Assembly (NCBI RefSeq): GCF_002013895.1
Contig: NZ_MAFQ01000005.1
Location: 1-64,000, forward strand
Length of the DNA: 64,000 bases
Origin: Mycobacteroides franklinii
GTDB lineage: Bacteria; Actinomycetota; Actinomycetes; Mycobacteriales; Mycobacteriaceae
Direction of reading: 5' to 3'
Both the position numbers and the translations under genes were made by a program. Numbering within the stretch: the stretch's first letter is position 1; the number at the start of each line of letters is the position of its first letter. The notes beneath the pieces are model-generated. The model did no database searches. It was not told the DNA's origin and saw only the letters and a list, made by a program, of their open reading frames with translations. Shown piece after piece: positions 49,390 to 57,488 of this stretch.

Positions 49390-52208
49390 GCGAGCATCAG
49401 GTCAAGCGTCCCTTCGTTCCCCGGATGGTCCGCATCTTTGCGGTGCCGATCATCGTGTTCTGGGCCATCGTCGCCGTGACGACGAATACCTTTGTGCCGC
49501 ACGTGGAAGACGTTGCGGCCGAACTCGCCGGGCCGATGATTCCGCACTACGCCCCGTCGCAGCGCGCGATGTTGCAGATCGGCGAGAAATTCCACGAGTC
49601 CACGAGCACCAGCCTGACCATGCTGGTGCTCGAAGCGGACCGGCCGCTCGGCGAGGCCGACCACCAGTACTACGACGGACTGGTGCGCAGGCTCAAGAAC
49701 GACACCGCACACATCCAATACGTCATGGATACGTGGGGGAAGCCGATCACCGCGGCCGGGGCACAGAGTCTCGACGGCAAGTCCGCCTTTGTGTTGCTGC
49801 GCTTGGCCGGCGATATCGGCCAGATGGAGGCGAACAAGTCCGTCGAAGCGGTCAAGGACATGATCGATAAGGACACGCCGCCAGCAGGGCTGAAGGTTTA
49901 TGTCAGCGGCGCGGCGCCGCTCGCCTCGGACACCTTGAGTGTCGCGAACTCCAGCCTGAACAACATCACCATCGTGACGATCTTCCTCATCATCTTCATG
50001 CTGCTGATGGTGTACCGCTCGGTCACCACCATGCTGGTGCCGTTGTTCGGAGTTCTGGTCGAAATGCTGGTGGCGCGAGGAGTTGTCGCCACTCTCGGAC
50101 ACTTCGGATATATCGAGCTGTCCTCGTTCGCCGTCAACATCGTCATCTCGCTGACACTCGGTGCCGGAACCGACTACGGAATCTTCCTGCTGGGGCGATA
50201 TCACGAGGCACGGAACTCGGGATTGGATCGCGAGGACGCCTTCTACGCGGCCTACCGCGGCGTCTCACACGTCATCATCGGCTCGGGCCTGACCATCGCG
50301 GGAGCCGGTCTGTGCCTGAGCTTCGCGCGGCTCAACTACTTCCACACCATGGGCCCGGCGGTCGCGATCGGCATGTTGTTGACCATCGCGGCAGCGCTCA
50401 CCCTCGGGCCGGCGATGCTGCACCTGGGCAGTCTGTTCGGCCTCTTCGATCCCAAGCAGAGAGCCAGGGCGCATCTGTACCGGCGCATCGGGGCGAGCGT
50501 AGTGCGTTGGCCCAAACCGATTTTGGTGGCGAGCTCCGCAGCCGTGTTGGTGGGTGCGGTCTTCGTGCCGACCTACCAGGTGAGCTATGACGACCGCGCC
50601 TATCAGCCGTCGGACGCTCCCGCCAAGGAAGGATTCGCGGCGGCAGACAGACACTTCCCGCCGAGCAAGCTGTTCACGGAGATGCTCATGGTCGAGTCGG
50701 ACCACGATATGCGCAACTCGGCCGACTTCATCTCCCTGGACCGAGTGTCCAAGAGCCTGGTGCGGCTTCCCGGTGTCGCGATGGTGCAGAGTATCACCCG
50801 GCCCATGGGGCGCGCGCTCGAACATGCGTCCCTGCCGTACCTGTTCACGACCCAGGGAAGCGGAAACGGTCAGCAGCTTCCGTTTACCAAGGCGCAGAAC
50901 GCCAATACCGATCAGCAAGCCAAGATCATGGCGCACTCCGTCGCGGTCCTGCGACAGACCACCGACCTGACGCAAAAACTGGCGGACGAAATGCACAACA
51001 CCGTCGTCACGATGGAGGACATGCAGCAGGTCACCCAGGACATGAATGAGAAGGTCTCGAACCTCGACGATTTCATGCGTCCACTGCGCAACTACTTCTA
51101 CTGGGAACCGCACTGCTTCGACATCCCGGTCTGCTTGTCCTTCAGATCCCTGTTCGACATGCTGGACAGCATCGACAAGCTGGCCGCCGACATCAAGGAT
51201 GCGGTGGGCTCCCTGGAAGTCGTGGACCGGCTGCTACCGCAGATGGTGGCGCTGCTGAAGCTCACCGCCAATGACCAGGATGCCTTGCAGGCGCTCATCG
51301 TCAACACCTACGGTCAGACGAATCTGCAGGCCACGGCGACGGACCAGACCTTCGACGACTTGATCAACGTCGGTAATGACTTCGACGCCTCGCGTAGCGA
51401 CGACTTCTTCTACATACCGCACGAAGCGTTCGACAACGAAGACATCAAAACCGGGATGACGCTGATGATGTCTCCGGACGGCAAGGCGGCCCGGTTCATC
51501 GTCACCCATATGGGTAATGCCATGGGGCCGGAAGGTATTGAGCACGTCAACGATTTCCCCGACGCCATCACGACGGCGCTCAAAGAGACCTCGTTGGCCG
51601 GGTCGAAGGTCTACATCGGTGGCGCCGGGTCGAACAACAAGGACATCAAGGAGTACGCCGCCTCGGACCTGCTTATCGCGGCTATCGCGGCCTTCACCCT
51701 GATCTTCTTGATCATGATGGTCATCACGCGAAGTCTGGTGGCTCCCTTCGTCATTATCGGAACGGTGGCCTTCTCGTTCGCGGGGGCGTTCGGCCTTTCG
51801 GTGCTCATCTGGCAGCATCTCGTGGGACTACCCCTGCACTGGCTGATCCTGCCGCTGACCTTCATCATCCTGGTGGCGGTGGGTTCGGACTACAACCTGC
51901 TGTTGATTGCCCGGCTCAAAGAGGAGACGCACGCCGGGCTGAACACCGGACTTATTCGCGCACTGGGAAGTACCGGTGGCGTGGTGACGTCGGCCGGTTT
52001 GGTCTTCGCGTTCACGATGCTGGCCATGTTGTCCAGTGATCTGCGCACCATCGGTCAGGTGGGCACCACCGTCTGCATCGGTCTGCTGCTCGACACACTG
52101 ATTGTGCGTTCGTTTATCGTGCCTTCACTTGTTCGGCTGCTGGGGACGTGGTTCTGGTGGCCGACGCGGGTGCTGGCCCGGCCGCCGCGGGAATCTGTAC
52201 GTTCCTGA
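49386..52208 (+). CDS. MmpL-family RND transporter
   Basis: MmpL transporter of 940 residues with the RND layout: helix 1 (about 17-36), a periplasmic domain, helices 2-6 (about 190-370), a second periplasmic domain with long coiled segments, and helices 7-11 near the C-terminus. The proton-relay region GAGTDYGIFLLGRYHEAR (near 260) and its counterpart VAVGSDYNLLLIARLKEE (near 835) carry the paired Asp-Tyr motifs. MmpL proteins export glycolipids, siderophores or drugs driven by protons; the substrate is not identifiable. The 3' end overlaps the convergent PepSY gene by 95 bp. Confidence 0.94.
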   Translation: MSEHQVKRPFVPRMVRIFAVPIIVFWAIVAVTTNTFVPHVEDVAAELAGPMIPHYAPSQRAMLQIGEKFHESTSTSLTMLVLEADRPLGEADHQYYDGLVRRLKNDTAHIQYVMDTWGKPITAAGAQSLDGKSAFVLLRLAGDIGQMEANKSVEAVKDMIDKDTPPAGLKVYVSGAAPLASDTLSVANSSLNNITIVTIFLIIFMLLMVYRSVTTMLVPLFGVLVEMLVARGVVATLGHFGYIELSSFAVNIVISLTLGAGTDYGIFLLGRYHEARNSGLDREDAFYAAYRGVSHVIIGSGLTIAGAGLCLSFARLNYFHTMGPAVAIGMLLTIAAALTLGPAMLHLGSLFGLFDPKQRARAHLYRRIGASVVRWPKPILVASSAAVLVGAVFVPTYQVSYDDRAYQPSDAPAKEGFAAADRHFPPSKLFTEMLMVESDHDMRNSADFISLDRVSKSLVRLPGVAMVQSITRPMGRALEHASLPYLFTTQGSGNGQQLPFTKAQNANTDQQAKIMAHSVAVLRQTTDLTQKLADEMHNTVVTMEDMQQVTQDMNEKVSNLDDFMRPLRNYFYWEPHCFDIPVCLSFRSLFDMLDSIDKLAADIKDAVGSLEVVDRLLPQMVALLKLTANDQDALQALIVNTYGQTNLQATATDQTFDDLINVGNDFDASRSDDFFYIPHEAFDNEDIKTGMTLMMSPDGKAARFIVTHMGNAMGPEGIEHVNDFPDAITTALKETSLAGSKVYIGGAGSNNKDIKEYAASDLLIAAIAAFTLIFLIMMVITRSLVAPFVIIGTVAFSFAGAFGLSVLIWQHLVGLPLHWLILPLTFIILVAVGSDYNLLLIARLKEETHAGLNTGLIRALGSTGGVVTSAGLVFAFTMLAMLSSDLRTIGQVGTTVCIGLLLDTLIVRSFIVPSLVRLLGTWFWWPTRVLARPPRESVRS

Positions 52209-53394
52209 CGCGTGTCCGTAGCCGGGCCCTGCGGCGCCATTGCCAGGTGCTCAGGCCGGTGAGTGCAAGCAGCAGGGGAGCCATCCCGAGGACGAACCAC
52301 ATCGCACGCCAGTAGCCATTGACAGCAAGGCCGAAATGGGCAGCAGGACCGGCCCATTCGTCGGCGATGGCGTTCGATGCGCTCGTGGGCTTTCCGCGCA
52401 GGACTTGCACATGGCCGGCGTCGTGGGCGTCCACACCGATGGATCGGTTCCCGTGATAGTTGAGGCTGTGCGCTCGCAGGTCAGCACTCTCGGGGTCTAG
52501 TAGATCGACCGTGTAGTACGGATTGTCCTCGTCGGGCATGCCGATCCAGGTCACCTCGGATCCAGGAAAGTGGCTCTCCGCCACGGCCATCGCGCGCTCG
52601 ACGGTCACGTCCTCATCGCCGTGGCCGCCGGTAAAGGCCCGTTCGGAAGGTTGTCCGCCAGTCAATGAGTACCAGAGGTTGGTGAGCCCGGGTGCCTCGA
52701 ATTGCAACCCGGTCACTGCCCATACCAGCAGCGGTACGGTGGCGACGATGCCGATGACGGCGTGCAGATCGAAATCGCGAGCGAACCGGCCCGCGGACCA
52801 CCGGATGCGAAGAGCGTTGCTGAGCTTACGGATTGCTTTCCACCAGATGAATGGTGCGGGAATCACCAACAAGAGTAGGACGGCGGCTGCGAATGCCAGC
52901 AGCGCCGAACCCCACGACAGTCCGGCGAATGCACCCAGTTGTGCCAGCGGACACGGCTGCGCGAGGAATGGCAGGTATCCGCTGTAGCCCTCGCAGGTGA
53001 ACCCGCAATCGTGCATGTTGACCAAGAAACCCAGTGTGCCCGCGCCAAGATCGAGCCGTCCGTTGAGAAGACCGGTCCCGGCATCGACGAAGAACGTGTC
53101 ATGCGTTTCCGAGGACGCGCGCAGCAGGTACACCCCGTCCTTGAGAGATGCACTCGCAAGCTGTAGTTCGGGGTAGTGCGACCGTACTTCGGCGATCGCC
53201 TGAGTGAAACCGGCCGGGTTGTCGCTCGGTGTGGTGTGGAACATCTCGGGGTGTAGCGCCCGGACCAGTTCCGGCTGGTAGACGAGGAGAGCGCCGCTGG
53301 TACTGACGATCACCACCAGGAGTCCACCGACAAGGCCGATCCAGCGATGGCTCAACACCAAAGCGCGTCTGGTTCTCAACGACACCCGCCGCAC
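52114..53394 (-). CDS. PepSY-associated transmembrane protein
   Basis: Membrane protein of 426 residues with the PepSY-TM layout: four helices (about 15-38, 160-185, 210-232, 368-392) and large extracytoplasmic loops. Helix 1 is preceded by RALVLSHRWIGL, the family's conserved His. Cys residues near HDCGFTCEG could pair. PepSY-TM proteins are thought to act as ferric-siderophore or metal reductases, or as accessory proteins in metal uptake. The last 95 bp overlap the mmpL 3' end in the opposite direction. It lies 39 bp after the cupin gene, so the two probably form an operon. Confidence 0.82.
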   Translation of the reverse strand: MRRVSLRTRRALVLSHRWIGLVGGLLVVIVSTSGALLVYQPELVRALHPEMFHTTPSDNPAGFTQAIAEVRSHYPELQLASASLKDGVYLLRASSETHDTFFVDAGTGLLNGRLDLGAGTLGFLVNMHDCGFTCEGYSGYLPFLAQPCPLAQLGAFAGLSWGSALLAFAAAVLLLLVIPAPFIWWKAIRKLSNALRIRWSAGRFARDFDLHAVIGIVATVPLLVWAVTGLQFEAPGLTNLWYSLTGGQPSERAFTGGHGDEDVTVERAMAVAESHFPGSEVTWIGMPDEDNPYYTVDLLDPESADLRAHSLNYHGNRSIGVDAHDAGHVQVLRGKPTSASNAIADEWAGPAAHFGLAVNGYWRAMWFVLGMAPLLLALTGLSTWQWRRRARLRTRVRNVQIPAAAGPAPASATRTTSPAAEQVKAR

Positions 53395-53433
53395 GCGGAG
53401 TAACGCTAGCGCCGTGGGCCGCGCAATGGGGGC

Positions 53434-54129
53434 CTACGTCTGCGGTTTGCGCAGGATGGTGACGGACTCGTTGATCTTCTTGAACTTCGAGAAGGTTTCG
53501 GTCGGCACGCCGAATACCGCGGCCAGCACGTCGGGTGGCAACTTGGTGATCGAAGCGCCAATTCCGATGTCGTCCTTGCCTTCCGCTGTACTGGCGTTGA
53601 ACACAATCAGTAGCTTGAGGTCTTCGGTGCCCTTGTTCTCGAAGTAGTGCAGCGATCCCTGGGGCGCGAAGACGACATCACCGACATGGGCGTCGAAGGT
53701 CTCCGAATGCCCCTCCGGATCCAACAGAGTCCACTTCGCCACGCCACTGGTGATGACGTTGATCTCCCAGGCGCTGGGGTGCCAGTGCGGTTCCCGGATT
53801 CCGCCCGGCTGCAAGGTAACCATGACGATGCTCGCCTGCTGTCCGGTGAGGATCGGGAAGTTGCCCTCGTGGGCCTGGCGTAGGTCGCCTCCGTCGAAGG
53901 TTTGTGGCGTCAGCGCGCCGAGGTGAAACAGATGCGGCTGTGCGGTGTTCAGCTCGGCGGGGATGCGGGGATCGCCGAAGCGGGCGGCATCATCGGTCAC
54001 GGTCACGTCCTCTGGTTTGTCGTGGGAACGGGGCGTCGAGAACGCCCAGTCGGTGCCGGCACCGGCAGCGGCCGCGACCCCCGCGACGCCGACACCGCCG
54101 AGCACTGTGCGTCGATTGATTGACTTCAT
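53434..54129 (-). CDS. Tat-exported cupin-domain protein
   Basis: Cupin protein of 231 residues, similar to single-domain oxalate-decarboxylase-like bicupin halves. A Tat signal (NRRTVLGGVGVAGVAAAAGAG) occupies about residues 5-26. The metal site is HWHPSAWE (about 114-121), with the third His in SLHYFENKG near 158. It binds Mn, Fe or Cu outside the membrane; the substrate is unknown. It is upstream of the PepSY gene (39 bp), consistent with a redox or metal-related pair, and 72 bp from the next tetR gene on the same strand. Confidence 0.87.
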   Translation of the reverse strand: MKSINRRTVLGGVGVAGVAAAAGAGTDWAFSTPRSHDKPEDVTVTDDAARFGDPRIPAELNTAQPHLFHLGALTPQTFDGGDLRQAHEGNFPILTGQQASIVMVTLQPGGIREPHWHPSAWEINVITSGVAKWTLLDPEGHSETFDAHVGDVVFAPQGSLHYFENKGTEDLKLLIVFNASTAEGKDDIGIGASITKLPPDVLAAVFGVPTETFSKFKKINESVTILRKPQT

Positions 54130-54201
54130 AAGTCGACGGTAGGACCGTCAGAACTGATTGCGAAAGACGATAGAATCGATTATTTAAAACGGAAAATGCG
54201 T

Positions 54202-54810
54202 TTAATTAGCGGGTTGCGCAAGCACCGCGCCGCCGAGCCACCGTCGGAGGAAGCGGCGCAGCTCATCGCGAGAGCGCGTGGCCTCATTGGGGGAGACAAA
54301 GAACGACAGCATGACGCGCAGCGCGAACTCCACGAGCCCACGCTTGGCGCCATCGTCGTATCCGTACTGATCCCAGTCGACGTCGAATCGGCCGAGCATG
54401 CGTAGACCGAACGCCTGCGCCTCATCCGACGTCATGTCGCTGGTGTGTGAGTGCGCATACGGTTCGGACATCATGATGCCCAAATGCGGTGTGCGAGTGA
54501 CCTCTTCCAGGGTGTAGAGCACCCCTTCGGTGAGTGCCTCGGCGGGATCGGTAATGCCGCGCACCACTTCCGCCAGCCGGTCGAGGAAGCCGTCGACGGA
54601 CGCAAGGGACGCGGCATGCATCAGTGCGTCGGCCGTGGGGAAGTACCGATAGACCGTTTGTCGAATGACACCGAGTTCGGCCGCCACATCAGCGAGGCTC
54701 ACGGCCTTCCCGGTTTCGCCGATCAGCTTCACCGCTGCGGCGACGATCCGTTCGGAAGCTTCCTGGTCACTGCTGGGGGGTTGACCGTCCCACCCTCGCC
54801 TACGCGCCAT
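54202..54810 (-). CDS. TetR-family regulator
   Basis: TetR regulator of 202 residues from the ATG at 54810. The HTH lies at about 18-62 (GKAVSLADVAAELGVIRQTV, then YRYFPTADALM). The ligand domain is acidic and helical (HTSDMTSDEAQAFG). It is divergent from the PF10118 metalloprotein gene (123-bp gap), which is its most likely target. The gap contains catac...gtatg arms in AT-rich DNA but no convincing long palindrome. Confidence 0.87.
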   Translation of the reverse strand: MARRRGWDGQPPSSDQEASERIVAAAVKLIGETGKAVSLADVAAELGVIRQTVYRYFPTADALMHAASLASVDGFLDRLAEVVRGITDPAEALTEGVLYTLEEVTRTPHLGIMMSEPYAHSHTSDMTSDEAQAFGLRMLGRFDVDWDQYGYDDGAKRGLVEFALRVMLSFFVSPNEATRSRDELRRFLRRWLGGAVLAQPAN

Positions 54811-54933
54811 CGCTGAACTCCCCGGCCGCCGGCATCTATGCAGCATATCGCCGTTGACATCGGCGACTCATTCCAGTAATCATACGGATCAACAACTACC
54901 TGTCTTATTGTATGTTTAAGCGAGGTGCTTCCG

Positions 54934-55869
54934 ATGACCGAACTCATCGTGCGCAAGCTGCGGTTTGCGTTCGCCGACCACCACGTCCCGTTCCTGTGGA
55001 ACGAGTCCAACCCGGCGTTTTCGAGCATGGCCAACGCGGTTTCCTTCCTGGCGATCGCATTCGAGAAGATGATCGGCCAGATGATCCCCGAGGCCATGCC
55101 GTTGATCACCGATCCGGAGATCGCCGCCGAGGCAGAGGCATTTGTTCGGCAAGAGGGCCAGCACTCCATGGGCCATCGCCAGCATGCGAAGGGTCTGATC
55201 AAGAGTTATCCGGGGCTCAAGGAGACCCTGGATGAGGTGATTGCCGCCTTCGACGATCTGACCGCGAACAAGCCGTTGAAGTACCGGTTGGCCTACACCG
55301 CCGACCTGGAGGCGACGTTCACGCCGGTGTTCAAGCTGATGCTCGATCATGACGACACGTTGTTCGCGCCGGGTGACGATCGCGTTGCGTCGTTGTTCCT
55401 GTGGCACTTCGTCGAAGAGGTAGAGCATCGCAGCTCGGCGTTGATCATCTATGACGCGGTGGCCGCCGATCCCTGGTATCGCATGCGGGTGGCGCCGTCG
55501 ATCTTCAGGCATGTCTGGGCGGTGCTGCGCATCGCCTGCGAAGGCTTCAACAAGCATGTTCCCCTCGAGGATCGCAAGATCGACGCGTTGTCGATGTTCG
55601 GTATGCAGGCGCGTAAAAAGGCTCTGCTGCAACGCCTCTCGTTCATCGATGCGCCTTACGACGGGCCCATCGAGAACGCGTTCAGTCAATTGCCGATACG
55701 GGAGGTGATGGTGGCAATGTCGGGAGCGGTGCGCAGTCAGATCCCGGGACATAATCCAGCGCATGAGAAACTGCCCGCGCTGGCCGACGAATGGTTCGCC
55801 CGGTACGAGGCCGGTTACGAAGTCACGCAGTGGTACACCGCCGACCGAGCGGGACGGGTGGGCGTTTGA
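54934..55869 (+). CDS. PF10118-type metal-dependent hydrolase
   Basis: Predicted metal-dependent hydrolase (PF10118), 311 residues, all-helical ferritin-like layout. Conserved metal-site candidates are EGQHSMGHRQH (about 71-81) and WHFVEEVEHRSSA (about 155-167), giving Glu and His ligands in two helices. The ATG at 54934 has a gaggtg site 7 bases upstream. It is followed after 2 bp by a polytopic membrane protein, so the two are cotranscribed, and is divergent from a TetR gene. The reaction is unknown; a role in lipid or hydrocarbon metabolism is a guess from the family context. Confidence 0.82.
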   Translation: MTELIVRKLRFAFADHHVPFLWNESNPAFSSMANAVSFLAIAFEKMIGQMIPEAMPLITDPEIAAEAEAFVRQEGQHSMGHRQHAKGLIKSYPGLKETLDEVIAAFDDLTANKPLKYRLAYTADLEATFTPVFKLMLDHDDTLFAPGDDRVASLFLWHFVEEVEHRSSALIIYDAVAADPWYRMRVAPSIFRHVWAVLRIACEGFNKHVPLEDRKIDALSMFGMQARKKALLQRLSFIDAPYDGPIENAFSQLPIREVMVAMSGAVRSQIPGHNPAHEKLPALADEWFARYEAGYEVTQWYTADRAGRVGV

Positions 55870-55871
55870 GC

Positions 55872-57038
55872 ATGTCTGATCTGTGTGCGCCCACCTTTGC
55901 CGATCTCGCGGCGCGGCTGGGATTTTCGTGTGACACCGCTGGTGGGGTCGCCGCGTTGCGCAGTCCATTCGCGCTCGAGAACTGGACGCTGCCGGTCCTG
56001 GAGCTGACGGTGATCGCGGGAGCCCTCTTGGCGCTGGTGTACGCGATCATCCGGCTACGGCGCCACCACGATCCCACGAACATTGTGGTGTGGTTCGGAG
56101 CGATCGCCTATCTGTTGATCATCGAGCCGCCGCTGTACTTCCCCGGGCCGTTCGGCATCAGTGAGCACGTGGACACGATGTTCGCGCACAACGTATTTAC
56201 GGTGGACTTTCTGTGGGGCCGACTACCGCTCTACATCATCGCGATCTACCCGATGATGGCCACCGTGGCCTTTGAAATTGTCAGGACACTCGGGGTTTTT
56301 CGCCGCCATGGCGCGTTGGCCGGAGCGGCCTGCGTTGGTTTGGTGCATCATGCGTTCTACGAGATCTTCGACCACCTAGGCCCGCAATTGCGTTGGTGGG
56401 AATGGACTCTGGACAATCCGATGAACAAACCGTTTTTCGATTCGGTGCCGATGGGTAGTGTCGTGGTCTTCGCGGCACTGTGGCCGATGTCCCTGGCATT
56501 GTGTGCGCAGCTGTTTGTGGGCCGCCACGTGGACGAAGGACGTTCCTTCACTCCCGGTCAGATTGTCTGGCGCACAGTGGTTATCGGTGTGCTTGCTTCG
56601 ATCGGTACCGCGGTGCTGCCACTGCCCGCGACCATTGCCGGTGCGGTATCGGGCAGCACTACCGTCGTCGGCGTCGTGTACGCGCTGGAGCTGATCGTGC
56701 TGGTGGCGGTGGCGGTGCCCGTGCTCATCACACAGTGGCTCGCTGTGCGCCGCAACGGCACGAACGGCTATACCACGCATCCGGCCATCCTGATCTACGC
56801 CGGGGTCTATTTGGCGGTGATGACGCTGCTGTGGGCCACCGCACTACCCGGCTACTTCGGAGCAACGAATGGCGTTACCGCCAAGGGGGATCCCATCGGC
56901 AGTCTGTGGTACGCCGTGATGTGTCTGGGCGTCGCGGCGGCGTGCACAGCCGCCGCCTGGACCGTCATCGCGCCTATCCGTCGAGACGACCTGAGCCGGG
57001 AGGTGCGCACAATAGCGGTCAGCACCGGCGAATTCTAG
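55872..57038 (+). CDS. Polytopic membrane protein of unknown function
   Basis: Membrane protein of 388 residues with about eight to nine hydrophobic helices, starting at ATG 55872, two bases after the PF10118 stop. The segment LVHHAFYEIFDHLGPQLRWWEW (near 160-180), with His and acidic residues, and DTMFAHNVFTVDFLWGRLPLY (near 98-118) look conserved and could bind metal or lipid. No transporter signature. Tight coupling to the metalloprotein gene suggests that the two act together at the membrane. Not recognised further. Confidence 0.7.
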   Translation: MSDLCAPTFADLAARLGFSCDTAGGVAALRSPFALENWTLPVLELTVIAGALLALVYAIIRLRRHHDPTNIVVWFGAIAYLLIIEPPLYFPGPFGISEHVDTMFAHNVFTVDFLWGRLPLYIIAIYPMMATVAFEIVRTLGVFRRHGALAGAACVGLVHHAFYEIFDHLGPQLRWWEWTLDNPMNKPFFDSVPMGSVVVFAALWPMSLALCAQLFVGRHVDEGRSFTPGQIVWRTVVIGVLASIGTAVLPLPATIAGAVSGSTTVVGVVYALELIVLVAVAVPVLITQWLAVRRNGTNGYTTHPAILIYAGVYLAVMTLLWATALPGYFGATNGVTAKGDPIGSLWYAVMCLGVAAACTAAAWTVIAPIRRDDLSREVRTIAVSTGEF

Positions 57039-57050
57039 AGCCAGCCTGGT

Positions 57051-57071
57051 CAATCTGGCGGGTCCAGATTG
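57051..57071 (+). terminator. 8-bp perfect stem-loop
   Basis: caatctgg (57051-57058), loop cgggt, ccagattg (57064-57071). It lies 12 bases after the membrane-protein stop and before the WhiB coding region, and is probably a terminator. Its position argues against a whiB start before 57072. Confidence 0.55.
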
Positions 57072-57083
57072 TCCAAACCGGCT

Positions 57084-57488
57084 ATGGCGTACCGGTTGCT
57101 TTCGGCTAGACACTCGGTGAATGCGGATGGCATCGACGCACCCGAATGCTTGCTGGTGGTCTGGGGTAAGGCCGTGACACGGCCAAAATTTCGCGGCGCG
57201 GAAGCGCGGTTGGACGAGCTGGAGTGGCAGGTCAATGCGGTCTGTCGCGGAATGTCGACGGATATCTTCTACTTCGCCGAAACGCAACGCGGCACCGTGC
57301 GGAAGCAGTACGAGATACAGGCGAAAAAGATCTGCAACGAGTGCCCGGTGCGAATGCCCTGCGCGGCCTATGCGATAAGAACTGATGAACCGCATGGCGT
57401 TTGGGGTGCGATGACAACGCGCGAGCGCCGAATAGCTATGACGCGATCACAGCGCAAGTCCGTCGCAGCGGATCAGCTCACATCTTGA
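57084..57488 (+). CDS. WhiB-family iron-sulfur transcription factor
   Basis: WhiB-like protein, 134 residues from the ATG at 57084. Four Cys ligands for the [4Fe-4S] cluster are visible: one in NAVCRG, and the C-x-x-C-x5-C group in KICNECPVRMPC. It is followed by the turn motif EPHGVWGAMT (family G-[VI]-W-G-G) and a basic C-terminal tail. WhiB proteins bind sigma factor and sense NO, O2 or redox state. The GTG at 57174, with ggggtaagg upstream, would give a more usual N-terminus of about 104 residues. The 3' end overlaps the convergent YhgE/Pip gene by 11 bp. Confidence 0.85.
   Translation: MAYRLLSARHSVNADGIDAPECLLVVWGKAVTRPKFRGAEARLDELEWQVNAVCRGMSTDIFYFAETQRGTVRKQYEIQAKKICNECPVRMPCAAYAIRTDEPHGVWGAMTTRERRIAMTRSQRKSVAADQLTS

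Noticed and set aside
50265..51113. 282-codon minus-strand frame inside mmpL
   Set aside because: Lies wholly within the mmpL coding sequence; no protein features.
54916..55968. 350-codon minus-strand frame
   Set aside because: Antisense to the PF10118 gene; Arg/His-rich shadow without motifs.
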